A DNA stretch of 64,000 nt from Emticicia sp040253585 (GCF_040253585.1 NZ_JBELAU010000008.1:248001-312000), one strand, 5' to 3'; shown: positions 51,632 through 60,285, counted from the stretch's first letter. The notes: generated by a model not told the origin, from the sequence alone. Numbers and translations are program-made.

Positions 51632-52207
51632 TCATTTAATTTTTCGGATAGCTTCGATGTAAGCTTCTTCATCGCCCGAAGCGTAAGAAGTGTGCTGATA
51701 AATGATTTTACCTTGGGCATCTAACACAAACGTATGCGGTACGTTAAGTACATTCAAAGCTCGTTGAAAATCGCCATTTTCATCAATATACACTTCAAAC
51801 TGCCATTTTTTACTGTTTACAAACGTCGGCACACGCCCTTTACTTCGACTATCATCAACTGAAATAGCAATAAATCTGACTTTTTTTTCGGCTTTCCAAT
51901 CTTCTAAATTTTCGTTGATGGCATTGATTTCTTGCAAACAAGGCTTACACCAAGTAGCCCAAAAACTAATGACTGTTGGTTGAGAGGCTTCACCAAATTG
52001 TTTTGTAGAAATCGACTGGCCTTTTAGGTCTTTTATTGAAACATCGGGTAGCGATTTTTGAGCGAAAGTGTTGAGAAGGTGCAGAGTAGCAAAGGCACAA
52101 AGACACATAGTTTTAAGAACTTTGGCATTTATATTCCTTAACTTATTTGGGTTTGTCTTTGTGCCTCTGTGCCTTTGTGGCTTTGAACCTCGATTCATAA
52201 GTTTCAT
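51632..52207 (-). CDS. TlpA-family thioredoxin-like protein
   Basis: A 191-residue protein if the first ATG is used. The thioredoxin fold (about 55-191) has ISFWATWCKPCLQEINAINENL with a CKPC redox pair and the cis-Pro region NVPHTFVLD. It probably reduces disulfides in the periplasm. The hydrophobic signal sequence (MCLCAFATLHLLNTFAQ) is encoded partly by a dispersed repeat. An ATG at 52108 would give a 17-residue signal peptide with no basic residues, so the longer start is kept with low confidence. It heads the minus-strand group 48.9-52.2 kb. Confidence 0.85.
   Translation of the reverse strand: MKLMNRGSKPQRHRGTKTNPNKLRNINAKVLKTMCLCAFATLHLLNTFAQKSLPDVSIKDLKGQSISTKQFGEASQPTVISFWATWCKPCLQEINAINENLEDWKAEKKVRFIAISVDDSRSKGRVPTFVNSKKWQFEVYIDENGDFQRALNVLNVPHTFVLDAQGKIIYQHTSYASGDEEAYIEAIRKIK
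52089..52190. repeat. Inverted dispersed repeat in the 5' end of the TlpA-like gene
   Basis: GGCACAAAGACA (52094-52105) is exactly complementary to TGTCTTTGTGCC (52154-52165), and TGCCTTTGTGGC (52170-52181) repeats the theme. The same words, on the reverse strand, encode KPQRHRGTKT and CLCAFATLHL of the TlpA-like protein. Confidence 0.65.
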
Positions 52208-52285
52208 TTATAAATAAAAACGCAATTCTAATGCCAAAGATTGTAAGGCATGATTTTTGTAATTGTTTCAGGAAAATACATCACG

Positions 52286-53278
52286 ATGAATAAAACACTT
52301 CTCAAGGCGATTGTCTTTGTTTTTAGCACGTTTGTGTTCGTGCAATGTACCAAAGAAACTGCCTCCGAGCCAGAACCTATTGTTATAACCGAACCCGTTT
52401 CGACCGACCCAAATATTGGTTGTACAGATGCCGTTGCTACCAATTTTAAATCAACCGCCACCGAAGATGATTGTAGCTGTAAATATGATTATATAAGTAT
52501 GATTTCGAGCACAACTCCACAAGATTTCACAAAAAAAATCTTACTCGAAGAGCACTCTGGCACTTGGTGCGGTTGGTGTCCGTTGGCCAAAGAAACCTCT
52601 AAAAAGCTGACTGCAAATTCGAGAGTGATAAGCGTTGAGATTCATTATAATGATGAAATGACGGCCGATAAAGATAAAATTTATAATCCACTGAAAAATA
52701 AATATGGGCATCCTGCTTGGCCTTCAGGCATGGTAAATCGTAGAAAGTCGATTGTGGGAAGTACATTTATCATTGGTGAGAGCGATTGGGCCGCAAATGT
52801 CAATGATTTACTAAAAACCGAGAAAGTTGCGGCAGGAATTGCCATAGAAAGTAATCTAACTGGAAACGAACTCACGGTTTTGAGTCATGTAAAGGTAAAT
52901 ACCGTTGCGGATGACACCTATGGTTTGGGGATTTATTTGGTAGAAGATAAAGTTTCTGGCTTTCCACAGGCAAATTATGCAAGCCGAAATACCCTTTTTC
53001 AGAAATATGAAGCCTATACTTTGCCGTCAATGATTGATAATATTCTGCACGAAAACGTTGCTCGTGATGCAATCGCTCCTTTGATTGGAGGTTTAAATAT
53101 CCCAACCGCAGCTACCAAAAACAGTAAACTTTACAAGAAACTATTCAAAATTACGCTTCCAAATAGCATTAAGGTAAAAGAAAATTGTCAAATTGTGGCA
53201 TTTTTAATAAATCAGAAAACCAATGAAATCGTAAACGTTCAGATTGCTGCAATTGAAAAAGTGAAAGATTGGGAATAA
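52286..53278 (+). CDS. Omp28-related outer-membrane lipoprotein
   Basis: A 330-residue lipoprotein with lipobox FVQC (Cys at residue 21). A short calcium-loop-like segment CTDAVATNFKSTATEDDCSC precedes an Omp28-related domain with thioredoxin-like features: KKILLEEHSGTWCGWCPLAKE has a CGWC motif. The C-terminal half is beta-rich. It is divergent from the TlpA/DUF6029 genes. A role in redox or in a surface complex is inferred from the motif. The ATG at 52286 opens the signal peptide. Confidence 0.85.
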   Translation: MNKTLLKAIVFVFSTFVFVQCTKETASEPEPIVITEPVSTDPNIGCTDAVATNFKSTATEDDCSCKYDYISMISSTTPQDFTKKILLEEHSGTWCGWCPLAKETSKKLTANSRVISVEIHYNDEMTADKDKIYNPLKNKYGHPAWPSGMVNRRKSIVGSTFIIGESDWAANVNDLLKTEKVAAGIAIESNLTGNELTVLSHVKVNTVADDTYGLGIYLVEDKVSGFPQANYASRNTLFQKYEAYTLPSMIDNILHENVARDAIAPLIGGLNIPTAATKNSKLYKKLFKITLPNSIKVKENCQIVAFLINQKTNEIVNVQIAAIEKVKDWE

Positions 53279-53353
53279 AATTAGTCGGCAGTTTTCAGTC
53301 AACCGTCCACAGAAAAGCAAATTTATTCTTTCTTCAATCATTAAAATATCTTG

Positions 53354-53387
53354 AAAACCTCTGTATATTTTGATATACAGAGGTTTT
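53354..53387 (+). terminator. Intrinsic terminator of the Omp28-like gene
   Basis: AAAACCTCTGTATA and TATACAGAGGTTTT form a perfect 14-bp stem with a six-base loop followed by TT. It lies between the Omp28-like gene and the DUF1801 operon. Confidence 0.85.
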
Positions 53388-53419
53388 TTGTTTATTTAGA
53401 AGGCAAAATAAAATTTACT

Positions 53420-53839
53420 ATGGCAACCAATAAAACCACCGAAACAAACGCAAGCATTAGCGATTTTATTAATCAAATCACTGACGAAATCAAACGCAAC
53501 GATGGCTTTCGGTTAGTTGAGATTTTCCAAAATCAAACAAATCTTGAACCTAAAATGTGGGGACCAAGTATCATTGGTTTCGGAAGTTATCATTATAAAT
53601 ATGCCAGCGGGCATGAAGGCGACGCTCCATTGGTAGCATTTTCGCCACGAGCTACAGCCATTTCTTTGTATCTGCATTTACCAGCCGAACGGAGAGAGAA
53701 TTTATTGCAAAAACTGGGCAAAACTAAATCAGGAAAAGGCTGTATTTATGTAAAGAAACTCGCTGATATTAACCTCGATATACTTAATGAGTTGATTGAT
53801 ATTTCGGTGAATTCTCTCAAACAATTATATCCATCTTGA
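53420..53839 (+). CDS. DUF1801 domain protein
   Basis: A 139-residue protein with the DUF1801 core: RLVEIFQNQTNLEPKMWGPSIIGFGSYHYKY and ISLYLHLPAERRENLLQKLGK, GKGCIYVKKLADIN. Function unknown. ATG at 53420 avoids translation through the upstream terminator. The next gene starts one base after the stop, so this heads a tight four-gene operon (53420-55244). Confidence 0.9.
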   Translation: MATNKTTETNASISDFINQITDEIKRNDGFRLVEIFQNQTNLEPKMWGPSIIGFGSYHYKYASGHEGDAPLVAFSPRATAISLYLHLPAERRENLLQKLGKTKSGKGCIYVKKLADINLDILNELIDISVNSLKQLYPS

Positions 53840-53840
53840 A

Positions 53841-54368
53841 ATGAAAATTGGATTAGTCAGACATTTTAAAGTAAAGCATAAAGCCCCAGAAAAAATATTA
53901 CTAACTACTTCTGAAGTTATCGAATGGTTTTCGGGATACGATTTGGCAGATGTAGAGCATCAAGCAGTAGATTTGAAAAATGTAAATTGGGAAAGATGTT
54001 TTAGTAGTCCACTTCCAAGAGCCATGACAACCGCAAAATCTATTTTCGACGGAGAGATTGAAATACTCAATGAACTAAAAGAATTAGCGGTTTCTCCTTT
54101 ACTCAATAGTAATCTAAAACTTCCTTTTATCGTTTGGGCAATAATCATTCGTATTAAATCTTCTTCTGAAAACGATACGCTGAAAAAATTTAGAAATACG
54201 ATTAAAGCATTTGTTGATGAACTATTATTACAAGAAGAAAAACAAACGCTTGTGGTGAGTCATGGATTTGTGATGATATATTTGCAAAAAGAGTTAAAAA
54301 GGAGGGGTTTCAAAGGCAAAAGTTTCGGTAGTCCCGCTAATGCAAAAGTTTATATATTTGAAAAATAG
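53841..54368 (+). CDS. Histidine phosphatase family protein
   Basis: A 175-residue phosphoglycerate-mutase-like phosphatase. The catalytic strand is MKIGLVRHFKVKH (RHF instead of the usual RHG), CFSSPLPRAMTTA gives the second Arg, ELKEL the acid and VVSHGFVM the second His. Substrate unknown. It follows the DUF1801 gene by one base. Confidence 0.88.
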   Translation: MKIGLVRHFKVKHKAPEKILLTTSEVIEWFSGYDLADVEHQAVDLKNVNWERCFSSPLPRAMTTAKSIFDGEIEILNELKELAVSPLLNSNLKLPFIVWAIIIRIKSSSENDTLKKFRNTIKAFVDELLLQEEKQTLVVSHGFVMIYLQKELKRRGFKGKSFGSPANAKVYIFEK

Positions 54369-54375
54369 ATACCCA

Positions 54376-54807
54376 ATGATAATCAAAGAGATAACCACCC
54401 TTACACCAACCATACAAACAGCCATTCAACATTTCATTGACTTGCTCGTAACCACGCCCTATACGGCTTCTAATGAGACTCTTACGGCTCTTGTAGAATC
54501 CGAAAACAGCCATTTGTTTTTAGCTTTTGATGAGGTAGAACACATAATGGGGATGTTAACCGTAGGAATGTATTACAGTCCAACTGGCAAAAAGGCGTGG
54601 GTTGAAGATGTAGTAGTAGATGATACTTTTCGTGGACAAGGAATTGGCGAAAAACTGGTGCAGCACGCTATTGAGTTTGTGAAATCGAAAAATGTAAGTT
54701 TATTGATGCTCACCTCACACCCAAGCCGAATTGCAGCCAATAAACTCTATCCAAGAGTGGGTTTCAATAAACGAGAAACCAATGTTTATAAAATGATTCT
54801 TGAATAA
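54376..54807 (+). CDS. GNAT N-acetyltransferase
   Basis: A 143-residue GNAT protein. Motif A is VEDVVVDDTFRGQGIGEKLVQHAI (R/QxxGxG/A acetyl-CoA loop RGQGIG), and NKLYPRVGF is the C-terminal helix-strand. Substrate unknown. The ATG at 54376 gives MIIKEITTL; 7 bp separate it from the phosphatase gene. Confidence 0.93.
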   Translation: MIIKEITTLTPTIQTAIQHFIDLLVTTPYTASNETLTALVESENSHLFLAFDEVEHIMGMLTVGMYYSPTGKKAWVEDVVVDDTFRGQGIGEKLVQHAIEFVKSKNVSLLMLTSHPSRIAANKLYPRVGFNKRETNVYKMILE

Positions 54808-54812
54808 AAATC

Positions 54813-55244
54813 ATGAATTTAAAGCCTTACGAAAATAGCTTCCGCAATGAGATAATTGAGGTTTGGGAAAGTTCGGTCAGAGCAACGCATCTTTTTTTGA
54901 GCGAAACAGATATAGAATTTTACAAATCGTTAGTAAAAGATATAAATTTCAATGAATTTGAGGTTTATTGTGCTTTTTCTGATAAAAATCAGCTTATTGG
55001 ATTTATGGGAATAGCCGAACAAAAACTCGAAATGCTATTTCTGAAACCCGATTATATAGGTAAAGGATTAGGGAAATCAATGACAAAGTTTGCCATTGAG
55101 CAACTCAAAGTCAATGAAGTTGATGTAAACGAAGATAATACAAATGCAGTTTGTTTCTATCAAAACTTAGGTTTTGTACAATACGAACGTACACCACTCG
55201 ATGGCTGTAACAAACCTTATCCGATTCTGAAAATGAGACTATAA
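54813..55244 (+). CDS. GNAT N-acetyltransferase
   Basis: A 143-residue second GNAT enzyme, not closely similar to the previous one. LEMLFLKPDYIGKGLGKSMTKFAIEQL contains the GKGLG acetyl-CoA loop and NAVCFYQNLGFVQYERT the NxxxxxFYxxxGF motif. It starts five bases after the first acetyltransferase and ends the operon. Confidence 0.93.
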   Translation: MNLKPYENSFRNEIIEVWESSVRATHLFLSETDIEFYKSLVKDINFNEFEVYCAFSDKNQLIGFMGIAEQKLEMLFLKPDYIGKGLGKSMTKFAIEQLKVNEVDVNEDNTNAVCFYQNLGFVQYERTPLDGCNKPYPILKMRL

Positions 55245-55339
55245 TTTCTTTGTAATCAGACTGTCTTAGTTATTGCCATTTATTTACGTGCATCTATTTC
55301 GGTACAAGACAAACACAAGCGTTTTCGATTCATAATTCA

Positions 55340-55657
55340 TCAGCAATTTTTGGTTTCAATGATTTTACCTAAATTGATTACAAAATAATAATCTTCTGGG
55401 TCTTTCGAGCCTCTTGGTGCTTCATCAAAAAGTTCGAGTTCTGTGCCTTTCCATTCTATTAGTATTATCGGAACATTTGCTTCAAATCCATTTCTAAACT
55501 CCACAGCATCATATTCTCTGAATCGGACTCCTTCTTTGTCATTTATCAATAGTTGTTCTTCCCAAAAAGGTATAAAATCTTGATATACTTCGTTTTTTTC
55601 TCCACTCAAAATCTCATCAAAATCATCTTTTAAGATGGCTATCTTTAATATTTTCAT
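55340..55657 (-). CDS. Small protein with ASCH-like features
   Basis: A 105-residue acidic protein: MKILKIAILKDDFDEILSGEKNEVYQDFIPFW and YDAVEFRNGFEANVPIILIEWKG. The I-K-x(5)-F-x-x-I-L-S-G-E-K pattern resembles ASCH-domain RNA-binding proteins. The assignment is tentative. It is isolated, on the opposite strand from the preceding operon. Confidence 0.6.
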   Translation of the reverse strand: MKILKIAILKDDFDEILSGEKNEVYQDFIPFWEEQLLINDKEGVRFREYDAVEFRNGFEANVPIILIEWKGTELELFDEAPRGSKDPEDYYFVINLGKIIETKNC

Positions 55658-55714
55658 TGTTTTACAGCTTGGGATAATAATGTTTCTAAATTAATTAGTG
55701 CTAAAAACGCTCTG

Positions 55715-55820
55715 CGAAGTCTGTGACTTCATAGGTGTGAATGTCGTTCTCTGAACGACGTATCCAAATACTGCTGTTCAGAGAACAGCTAACACTACTC
55801 CGAAGTCTCCGACTTCGGAG
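55715..55820. repeat. Cluster of four short hairpins (A-B-B-A pattern)
   Basis: Four palindromes, each with a three-base loop, lie in 105 bp: GAAGTC-tgt-GACTTC (55716-55730), GTCGTTC-tct-GAACGAC (55743-55759), GCTGTTC-aga-GAACAGC (55773-55789) and CTCCGAAGTC-tcc-GACTTCGGAG (55798-55820). The outer two share GAAGTC/GACTTC and the inner two GTTC/GAAC. It fills the gap between the ASCH-like and GH125 genes. Confidence 0.75.
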
Positions 55821-55860
55821 AGCAAAAATAAAATTGCCAAATTACAAATCTGCCCTACAA

Positions 55861-57285
55861 TCAAAGCATGTTTTTCAATAAATGTGGGCGTTCTTTGGCA
55901 ACTTTCAATATCATTTCACCAAAAAGTGTATTGGCCCACGCAAACCATTTTCTTGTGAATTTAGCAGCATCATCTTTATCAAATGACTCGTGCATGAAAC
56001 CCGTATTGGCGTGCGTATTTTTCAGAAATTTGAGTTGTTGCAAAATCTCTTTATCATCGGTCGAGGTCATAGCTCGCATAATAATGCTCAATGGCCAAAT
56101 CTGATTAACCAATGTATGTGGACTACCAACTCCTTCTGCCGCTTTTCCTTTAAAGAAATACGGGTTCGAGTCGCTCAACACAAATCGGCGAGTATTTTGG
56201 TAAATTGGGTCGGTAGCTTTTACTGCACCCAAATACGGCAAACTCATCAGATTCGGTACGTTGGCATCGTCTTGCAGTAAACAATTCCCGAAACCATCTA
56301 CTTCCATGGCGTAGATTTTACCAAATTTTGGGTGCGAAATAACAGCATGTTTTTTAATGGCGGCATCTACTTCATTCGCAAAATCTTGACATTCCTTGGC
56401 AAAACCTGCATTTTTATAAACTTTTGTTGCAATCTCAGCTATTTGTCGGAACGAAACTACGGCAAACAAATTAGCAGGAATCAAAAACGGATAAACCGTG
56501 GCATCGTCCGACGGGCGGAAAATACTGTGAATCAAGCCATTAGGTTTGGTTACATTGCCTAATCCATTACCTGGAACAGTATCAGTTGACCAAGAAGTTG
56601 TTCGTCCGAAACGGTATTTTCCTACACCATTGAAACGTTGTTGTTCTCGACAAGTGGCAATAATACTTTGGGCAGCTTTCAGCCATTTTTCATCAAAAAC
56701 ACTTATATCGTTTGTTAATTTCCAATAATTATAAGCCAAACGAACTGTGTAGCAAAGCGAGTCAAGTTCCCATTTACGTTCGTGGAGTTCGGGTTTCATG
56801 TCGGTATGGTCACTCATCCATTCTGATTTTCCAGCACCATCATTAAACGCATTGGCGTAAGGGTCAATCAAAATACATTCGGTTTGGCGGTTGATTACCC
56901 CCGCAATGAGTTGTTGCAGAGCGGCATCTTCTTTCATCAAACTCAAATACGGTGTTACTTGTGCAGTGCTATCTCGCAACCACATGGCGTGAATGTCACC
57001 CGTAATCACAAAAGTATCGGGACGGTCGCCTTTCTTTTTGAAATGAACTGTTGTGTCAAGTGTATTCGGAAAACAGTTTTCAAACAACCACGCCAACTCA
57101 GGGTCTTTAATCTGAGTTTTCATGCGGCTAATGGTCGCTTCGATAGCGGGGCTACTGAAATTTCGTTTGTCGGCCGAAACCCTCACACTTGGAAATTCTT
57201 GTGCGAAACCTTTGGTTTGAATCAATAAACCCATACCAGCCAATGTACTTTGCTGAATAAATTTGCGACGGTTGATGTTTTGCAT
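55861..57285 (-). CDS. Glycoside hydrolase family 125 (exo-alpha-1,6-mannosidase)
   Basis: A 474-residue metal-independent mannosidase-like enzyme. It carries a twin-arginine signal (NRRKFIQQ followed by a hydrophobic run). Family segments include GDIHAMWLRDSTAQVTPYL, ILIDPYANAFNDGA, KWELDSLCYTVRLAYNYWK, RPSDDATVYPFLIPANLFA and HTLVNQIWPLSIIMRAMTS. GH125 enzymes remove alpha-1,6-linked mannose. It is followed by nothing on the same strand except the hairpin-rich gap. Confidence 0.93.
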   Translation of the reverse strand: MQNINRRKFIQQSTLAGMGLLIQTKGFAQEFPSVRVSADKRNFSSPAIEATISRMKTQIKDPELAWLFENCFPNTLDTTVHFKKKGDRPDTFVITGDIHAMWLRDSTAQVTPYLSLMKEDAALQQLIAGVINRQTECILIDPYANAFNDGAGKSEWMSDHTDMKPELHERKWELDSLCYTVRLAYNYWKLTNDISVFDEKWLKAAQSIIATCREQQRFNGVGKYRFGRTTSWSTDTVPGNGLGNVTKPNGLIHSIFRPSDDATVYPFLIPANLFAVVSFRQIAEIATKVYKNAGFAKECQDFANEVDAAIKKHAVISHPKFGKIYAMEVDGFGNCLLQDDANVPNLMSLPYLGAVKATDPIYQNTRRFVLSDSNPYFFKGKAAEGVGSPHTLVNQIWPLSIIMRAMTSTDDKEILQQLKFLKNTHANTGFMHESFDKDDAAKFTRKWFAWANTLFGEMILKVAKERPHLLKNML

Positions 57286-57315
57286 TTATATGGTCGATGT
57301 TTTGTTCTCAAATTC

Positions 57316-57347
57316 CATAGCGATGGGTTTGCAAACCCATCGCTATG
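57316..57347. repeat. Perfect 32-bp palindrome
   Basis: CATAGCGATGGGTTTG and its exact complement join with no spacer. It lies between selD and the GH125 gene, which are both on the minus strand. It may be an RNA hairpin that separates the two transcripts or another dispersed palindrome. Confidence 0.75.
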
Positions 57348-57364
57348 AATAAAAAATTGGGTAA

Positions 57365-58396
57365 TTAAATCACATTGATACTTTTCTCAGTTTTAGCAAT
57401 CATTTGTCCGAAAGGCTCAGCCGAAATGCCATTTTCTTGCAAAATTCGTTCTAATGCTTCTTTTCCTGCTGGTTCTACGGCAATCAGAAGTCCGCCGCTG
57501 GTTTGTGGGTCAGCCAATAAAATCCTTTGAGTATCATTGATGGCCGAAACTTTTTCACCATAACTTTCCCAGTTGGTATTACAGCCTTTGGGAGCACAAA
57601 ACGGATATAAATAATCATTCGCTTCGGGCATTTTCGGCACTTTTTCGTAGGAGATTTCAGCACTTAGATTGCTTCCTTCGCACATTTCTACCAAATGTCC
57701 TAAAAGTCCGAAACCTGTTACATCAGTCATGGCTTTTACTTCTGAAAGTTTTCCTAAATCTGCCCCTACTTTATTGAGCGTAGCCATCTGATTAACAGCC
57801 ACTTGCAAATATTCTGGGTTTGAAATCCCCATTTTCTGAGCCGTTGCCAAAAGGCCAACACCGAGCGGTTTTGTGAGGTATAATAAACATCCTTCGGTAG
57901 CAGTTGAATTTTGTTTTAGATGCTCAATTTTTACTTTTCCAGTTACGGCCAAACCAAAAAATGGCTCGGGACTATCAATGCTATGTCCACCTGCCAACGG
58001 AATATTGGCGGCTGTGCAAGTCGCACGACTTCCATCCAACACTTTCTGAGCAATTTCGGCAGGAATTGTATCAATCGGCCAACCTAAAATGGCAATCGCC
58101 ATCATTGGTTCTCCACCCATTGCATAAATATCGCTCAAAGCATTGGTCGAAGCGATTCGACCAAAATCAAAGGCATCGTCAACGATTGGCATAAAAAAGT
58201 CAGTCGTACTGATAATGGCTTCGCCATTGCCTAAATCAAAAACTGCGGCATCGTCTTTATCTTTATTTCCCACCAAAAGGTTCGAAAAAGTATTTTGTGG
58301 CGTAATTGTGTGTAAGATTTGGTCAAGAACTTTCGGGGAAATTTTGCATCCGCAGCCAGAGCCGTGGCTATATTGTGTAAGTTTTATTTCAGACAT
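57365..58396 (-). CDS. selD: Selenide, water dikinase
   Basis: A 343-residue selenophosphate synthetase. The N-terminus LTQYSHGSGCGCKISP has catalytic Cys15 and Lys18, equivalent to Cys17 and Lys20 of E. coli SelD. DDAAVFDLGNGEAIISTTDFF provides metal-binding Asp residues, and TDVTGFGLLGHL and DPQTSGGLLIAV are further family motifs. It makes selenophosphate from selenide and ATP. No selA, selB or tRNA-Sec is in the window, so the use (2-selenouridine or selenocysteine) is open. Confidence 0.97.
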   Translation of the reverse strand: MSEIKLTQYSHGSGCGCKISPKVLDQILHTITPQNTFSNLLVGNKDKDDAAVFDLGNGEAIISTTDFFMPIVDDAFDFGRIASTNALSDIYAMGGEPMMAIAILGWPIDTIPAEIAQKVLDGSRATCTAANIPLAGGHSIDSPEPFFGLAVTGKVKIEHLKQNSTATEGCLLYLTKPLGVGLLATAQKMGISNPEYLQVAVNQMATLNKVGADLGKLSEVKAMTDVTGFGLLGHLVEMCEGSNLSAEISYEKVPKMPEANDYLYPFCAPKGCNTNWESYGEKVSAINDTQRILLADPQTSGGLLIAVEPAGKEALERILQENGISAEPFGQMIAKTEKSINVI

Positions 58397-58501
58397 GGTA
58401 GAATTGATGATTTTGTAAACCGTCGTAAAAATACATAATATTGTAGAATGGTTTTGATAAAACTGGTTTTTAAAATCAGCATTCCAGAAACAAAATTATC
58501 T

Positions 58502-59599
58502 ATGATGAATAGTGAAATAAGTAATATTGATTATAAAAGCTGGCTTTTTGGACTAAAAATCAAGATTCAACAAAGTCAAATAAAAGCATCGCTGGCTGTT
58601 AATAGAGAGTTGATTCAACTTTATTGGGAACTGGGTCAGCAAATTGTAGAGAAGCAAGAAACCGCCAAATGGGGAAGTGGATTTATTGACCAACTTAGCA
58701 AAGACTTAAAAGCTGAGTTTCCTAATATTGGTGGATTTTCAGTGTCTAATCTAAAGTATTGTAAGCAATTTTTTCTCTTTTATAATTCTAATCAAATTCG
58801 CCAACAACTTGTTGACGAATTTGAAACCACTAATAATCAACAACTTATAAAAAGTCAACAAGCTGCTTTGCAATTAGATAATGAATTATTTAAGATTCCT
58901 TGGGGACATCATATTGTAATTATTCAAAAAATAAAAAATACCCAAGAAGCGATATTTTACATTCAAAAAACAATTGAAAATAATTGGAGTAGAAGTATTT
59001 TATTGCATCAAATTGAAAGTAATTTATACGAAAGACAGGGTAAAGCTGTCAATAATTTTATTGCCACTTTGCCACAATCTCAGTCTGACCTCGCCAATCA
59101 ATTGCTGAAAGACCCATATCAATTTGATTTTCTTCAATTAACCGAAAAGTATAATGAGCGAGATTTAGAAAAAGCCCTCATTCAGCAAATTACTGAATTT
59201 TTGCTCGAATTAGGTGCTGGCTTTTCGTTTGTTGGCAAGCAATATCCTATCTATTTAGGTGAAAAAGAATATTTTATTGATTTGCTTTTTTATCACCTCA
59301 AACTCAGGTGTTTTGTGGTTATTGAGCTAAAGGTTGTTGAATTTCAACCCGAATTTGCAGGAAAACTCAACTTCTATTTGAATGTTGTTGATGAAAAGCT
59401 AAAACATGAAACCGACCAACCAACGATTGGAATAATCATCTGCAAAACGAAAGATAATTTAGAAGCCGAATACGCTCTCAGAGGCATTGAAAAACCAATT
59501 GGCATCTCAGAATATGATTTAAGGAAAATTTTACCCGAAAAACTCAAAGGAAGCCTTCCAAGCATCGAAGAAATTGAAGCTGAACTAAACAAACTATGA
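58502..59599 (+). CDS. DUF1016 family PD-(D/E)XK nuclease (YhcG-like)
   Basis: A 365-residue protein. The N-terminal DUF1016 domain (about 1-170) has SQIKASLAVNRELIQLYWELGQQIVEKQ and KWGSGFIDQLSKDLKAEFP. The C-terminal nuclease (about 200-340) has FSFVGKQYPIYLGEKEYFIDLLFYHLKLRCFVVIELKVVEFQPEFAGKLNFYLNVVD, giving the D-ELK catalytic core. These proteins are often near defence or mobile genes. The stop codon overlaps the next start (59596-59599). An ATG pair at 58502/58505 is possible. Confidence 0.92.
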   Translation: MMNSEISNIDYKSWLFGLKIKIQQSQIKASLAVNRELIQLYWELGQQIVEKQETAKWGSGFIDQLSKDLKAEFPNIGGFSVSNLKYCKQFFLFYNSNQIRQQLVDEFETTNNQQLIKSQQAALQLDNELFKIPWGHHIVIIQKIKNTQEAIFYIQKTIENNWSRSILLHQIESNLYERQGKAVNNFIATLPQSQSDLANQLLKDPYQFDFLQLTEKYNERDLEKALIQQITEFLLELGAGFSFVGKQYPIYLGEKEYFIDLLFYHLKLRCFVVIELKVVEFQPEFAGKLNFYLNVVDEKLKHETDQPTIGIIICKTKDNLEAEYALRGIEKPIGISEYDLRKILPEKLKGSLPSIEEIEAELNKL

Positions 59600-60285
59600 C
59601 CCTTTTTCTGATACCTACCATTCTCGCACCCGACACGCAAGAAACCGTTTTACCACCCCAAATAAAGGCAGTCGTGAGCGAATTGAATGTATTTTTTGTG
59701 GAAGAACTCCGCACCGCTCGACGATTTATTAGTAGCCTAAAGCTCAATAAAGTAATTGATGATATTACGTTTTATGAACTAAACAAAGATACACCCCACG
59801 ACCAAACCCTTGCTCAGCTCAAAAAACTAAAAACCAATGCGGGTATCATTAGCGAAGCAGGTTGCCCAGGTGTGGCCGACCCTGGAGCGGTTGCCGTAGG
59901 TTTTGCTCACCAACTCGGGCATAAAGTTGTACCATTGGTGGGTCCAAGTTCGATTCTCATGGCTTTGATGGCTTCCGGTTTCAACGGGCAGAGTTTTACG
60001 TTCAATGGCTACCTTCCGATTGATAAATCAGCACGAATAAAAGTCTTGAAAGATTTAGAGCAATTGGCCAAGAAAAAACACCAAACGCAGATTTTTATGG
60101 AAACACCTTTCCGCAATAATCAACTACTGGAAGATGTTTTGCAAAACCTCAACCCCGAAACTTTACTATGTATCGCCTGCAACGTAACTGACCAAGACGA
60201 GTTCATCAAAACGCTAAGAGTGAAAGACTGGCGAAAATCTAAACCCGATTTACACAAAAAGCCCACTATTTTTTTACTTTTGTGA
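59596..60285 (+). CDS. SAM-dependent methyltransferase, tetrapyrrole methylase (RsmI-like) fold
   Basis: A 229-residue member of the tetrapyrrole methylase superfamily. ISEAGCPGVADPGA and VPLVGPSSILMALMASGFNGQSFTFNGYLP are typical of RsmI, which 2'-O-methylates C1402 of 16S rRNA, but the N-terminus (LFLIPTILAPDTQETVLPP) and the short length mark the separate Bacteroidota subgroup. The target is therefore uncertain. It overlaps the nuclease gene by 4 bp. Confidence 0.9.
   Translation: MTLFLIPTILAPDTQETVLPPQIKAVVSELNVFFVEELRTARRFISSLKLNKVIDDITFYELNKDTPHDQTLAQLKKLKTNAGIISEAGCPGVADPGAVAVGFAHQLGHKVVPLVGPSSILMALMASGFNGQSFTFNGYLPIDKSARIKVLKDLEQLAKKKHQTQIFMETPFRNNQLLEDVLQNLNPETLLCIACNVTDQDEFIKTLRVKDWRKSKPDLHKKPTIFLLL

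Noticed and set aside
58502..59599. Calling the DUF1016 gene part of a restriction-modification system
   Set aside because: No DNA methyltransferase or specificity subunit is adjacent; the downstream methyltransferase has the tetrapyrrole methylase fold, not a DNA methylase fold.
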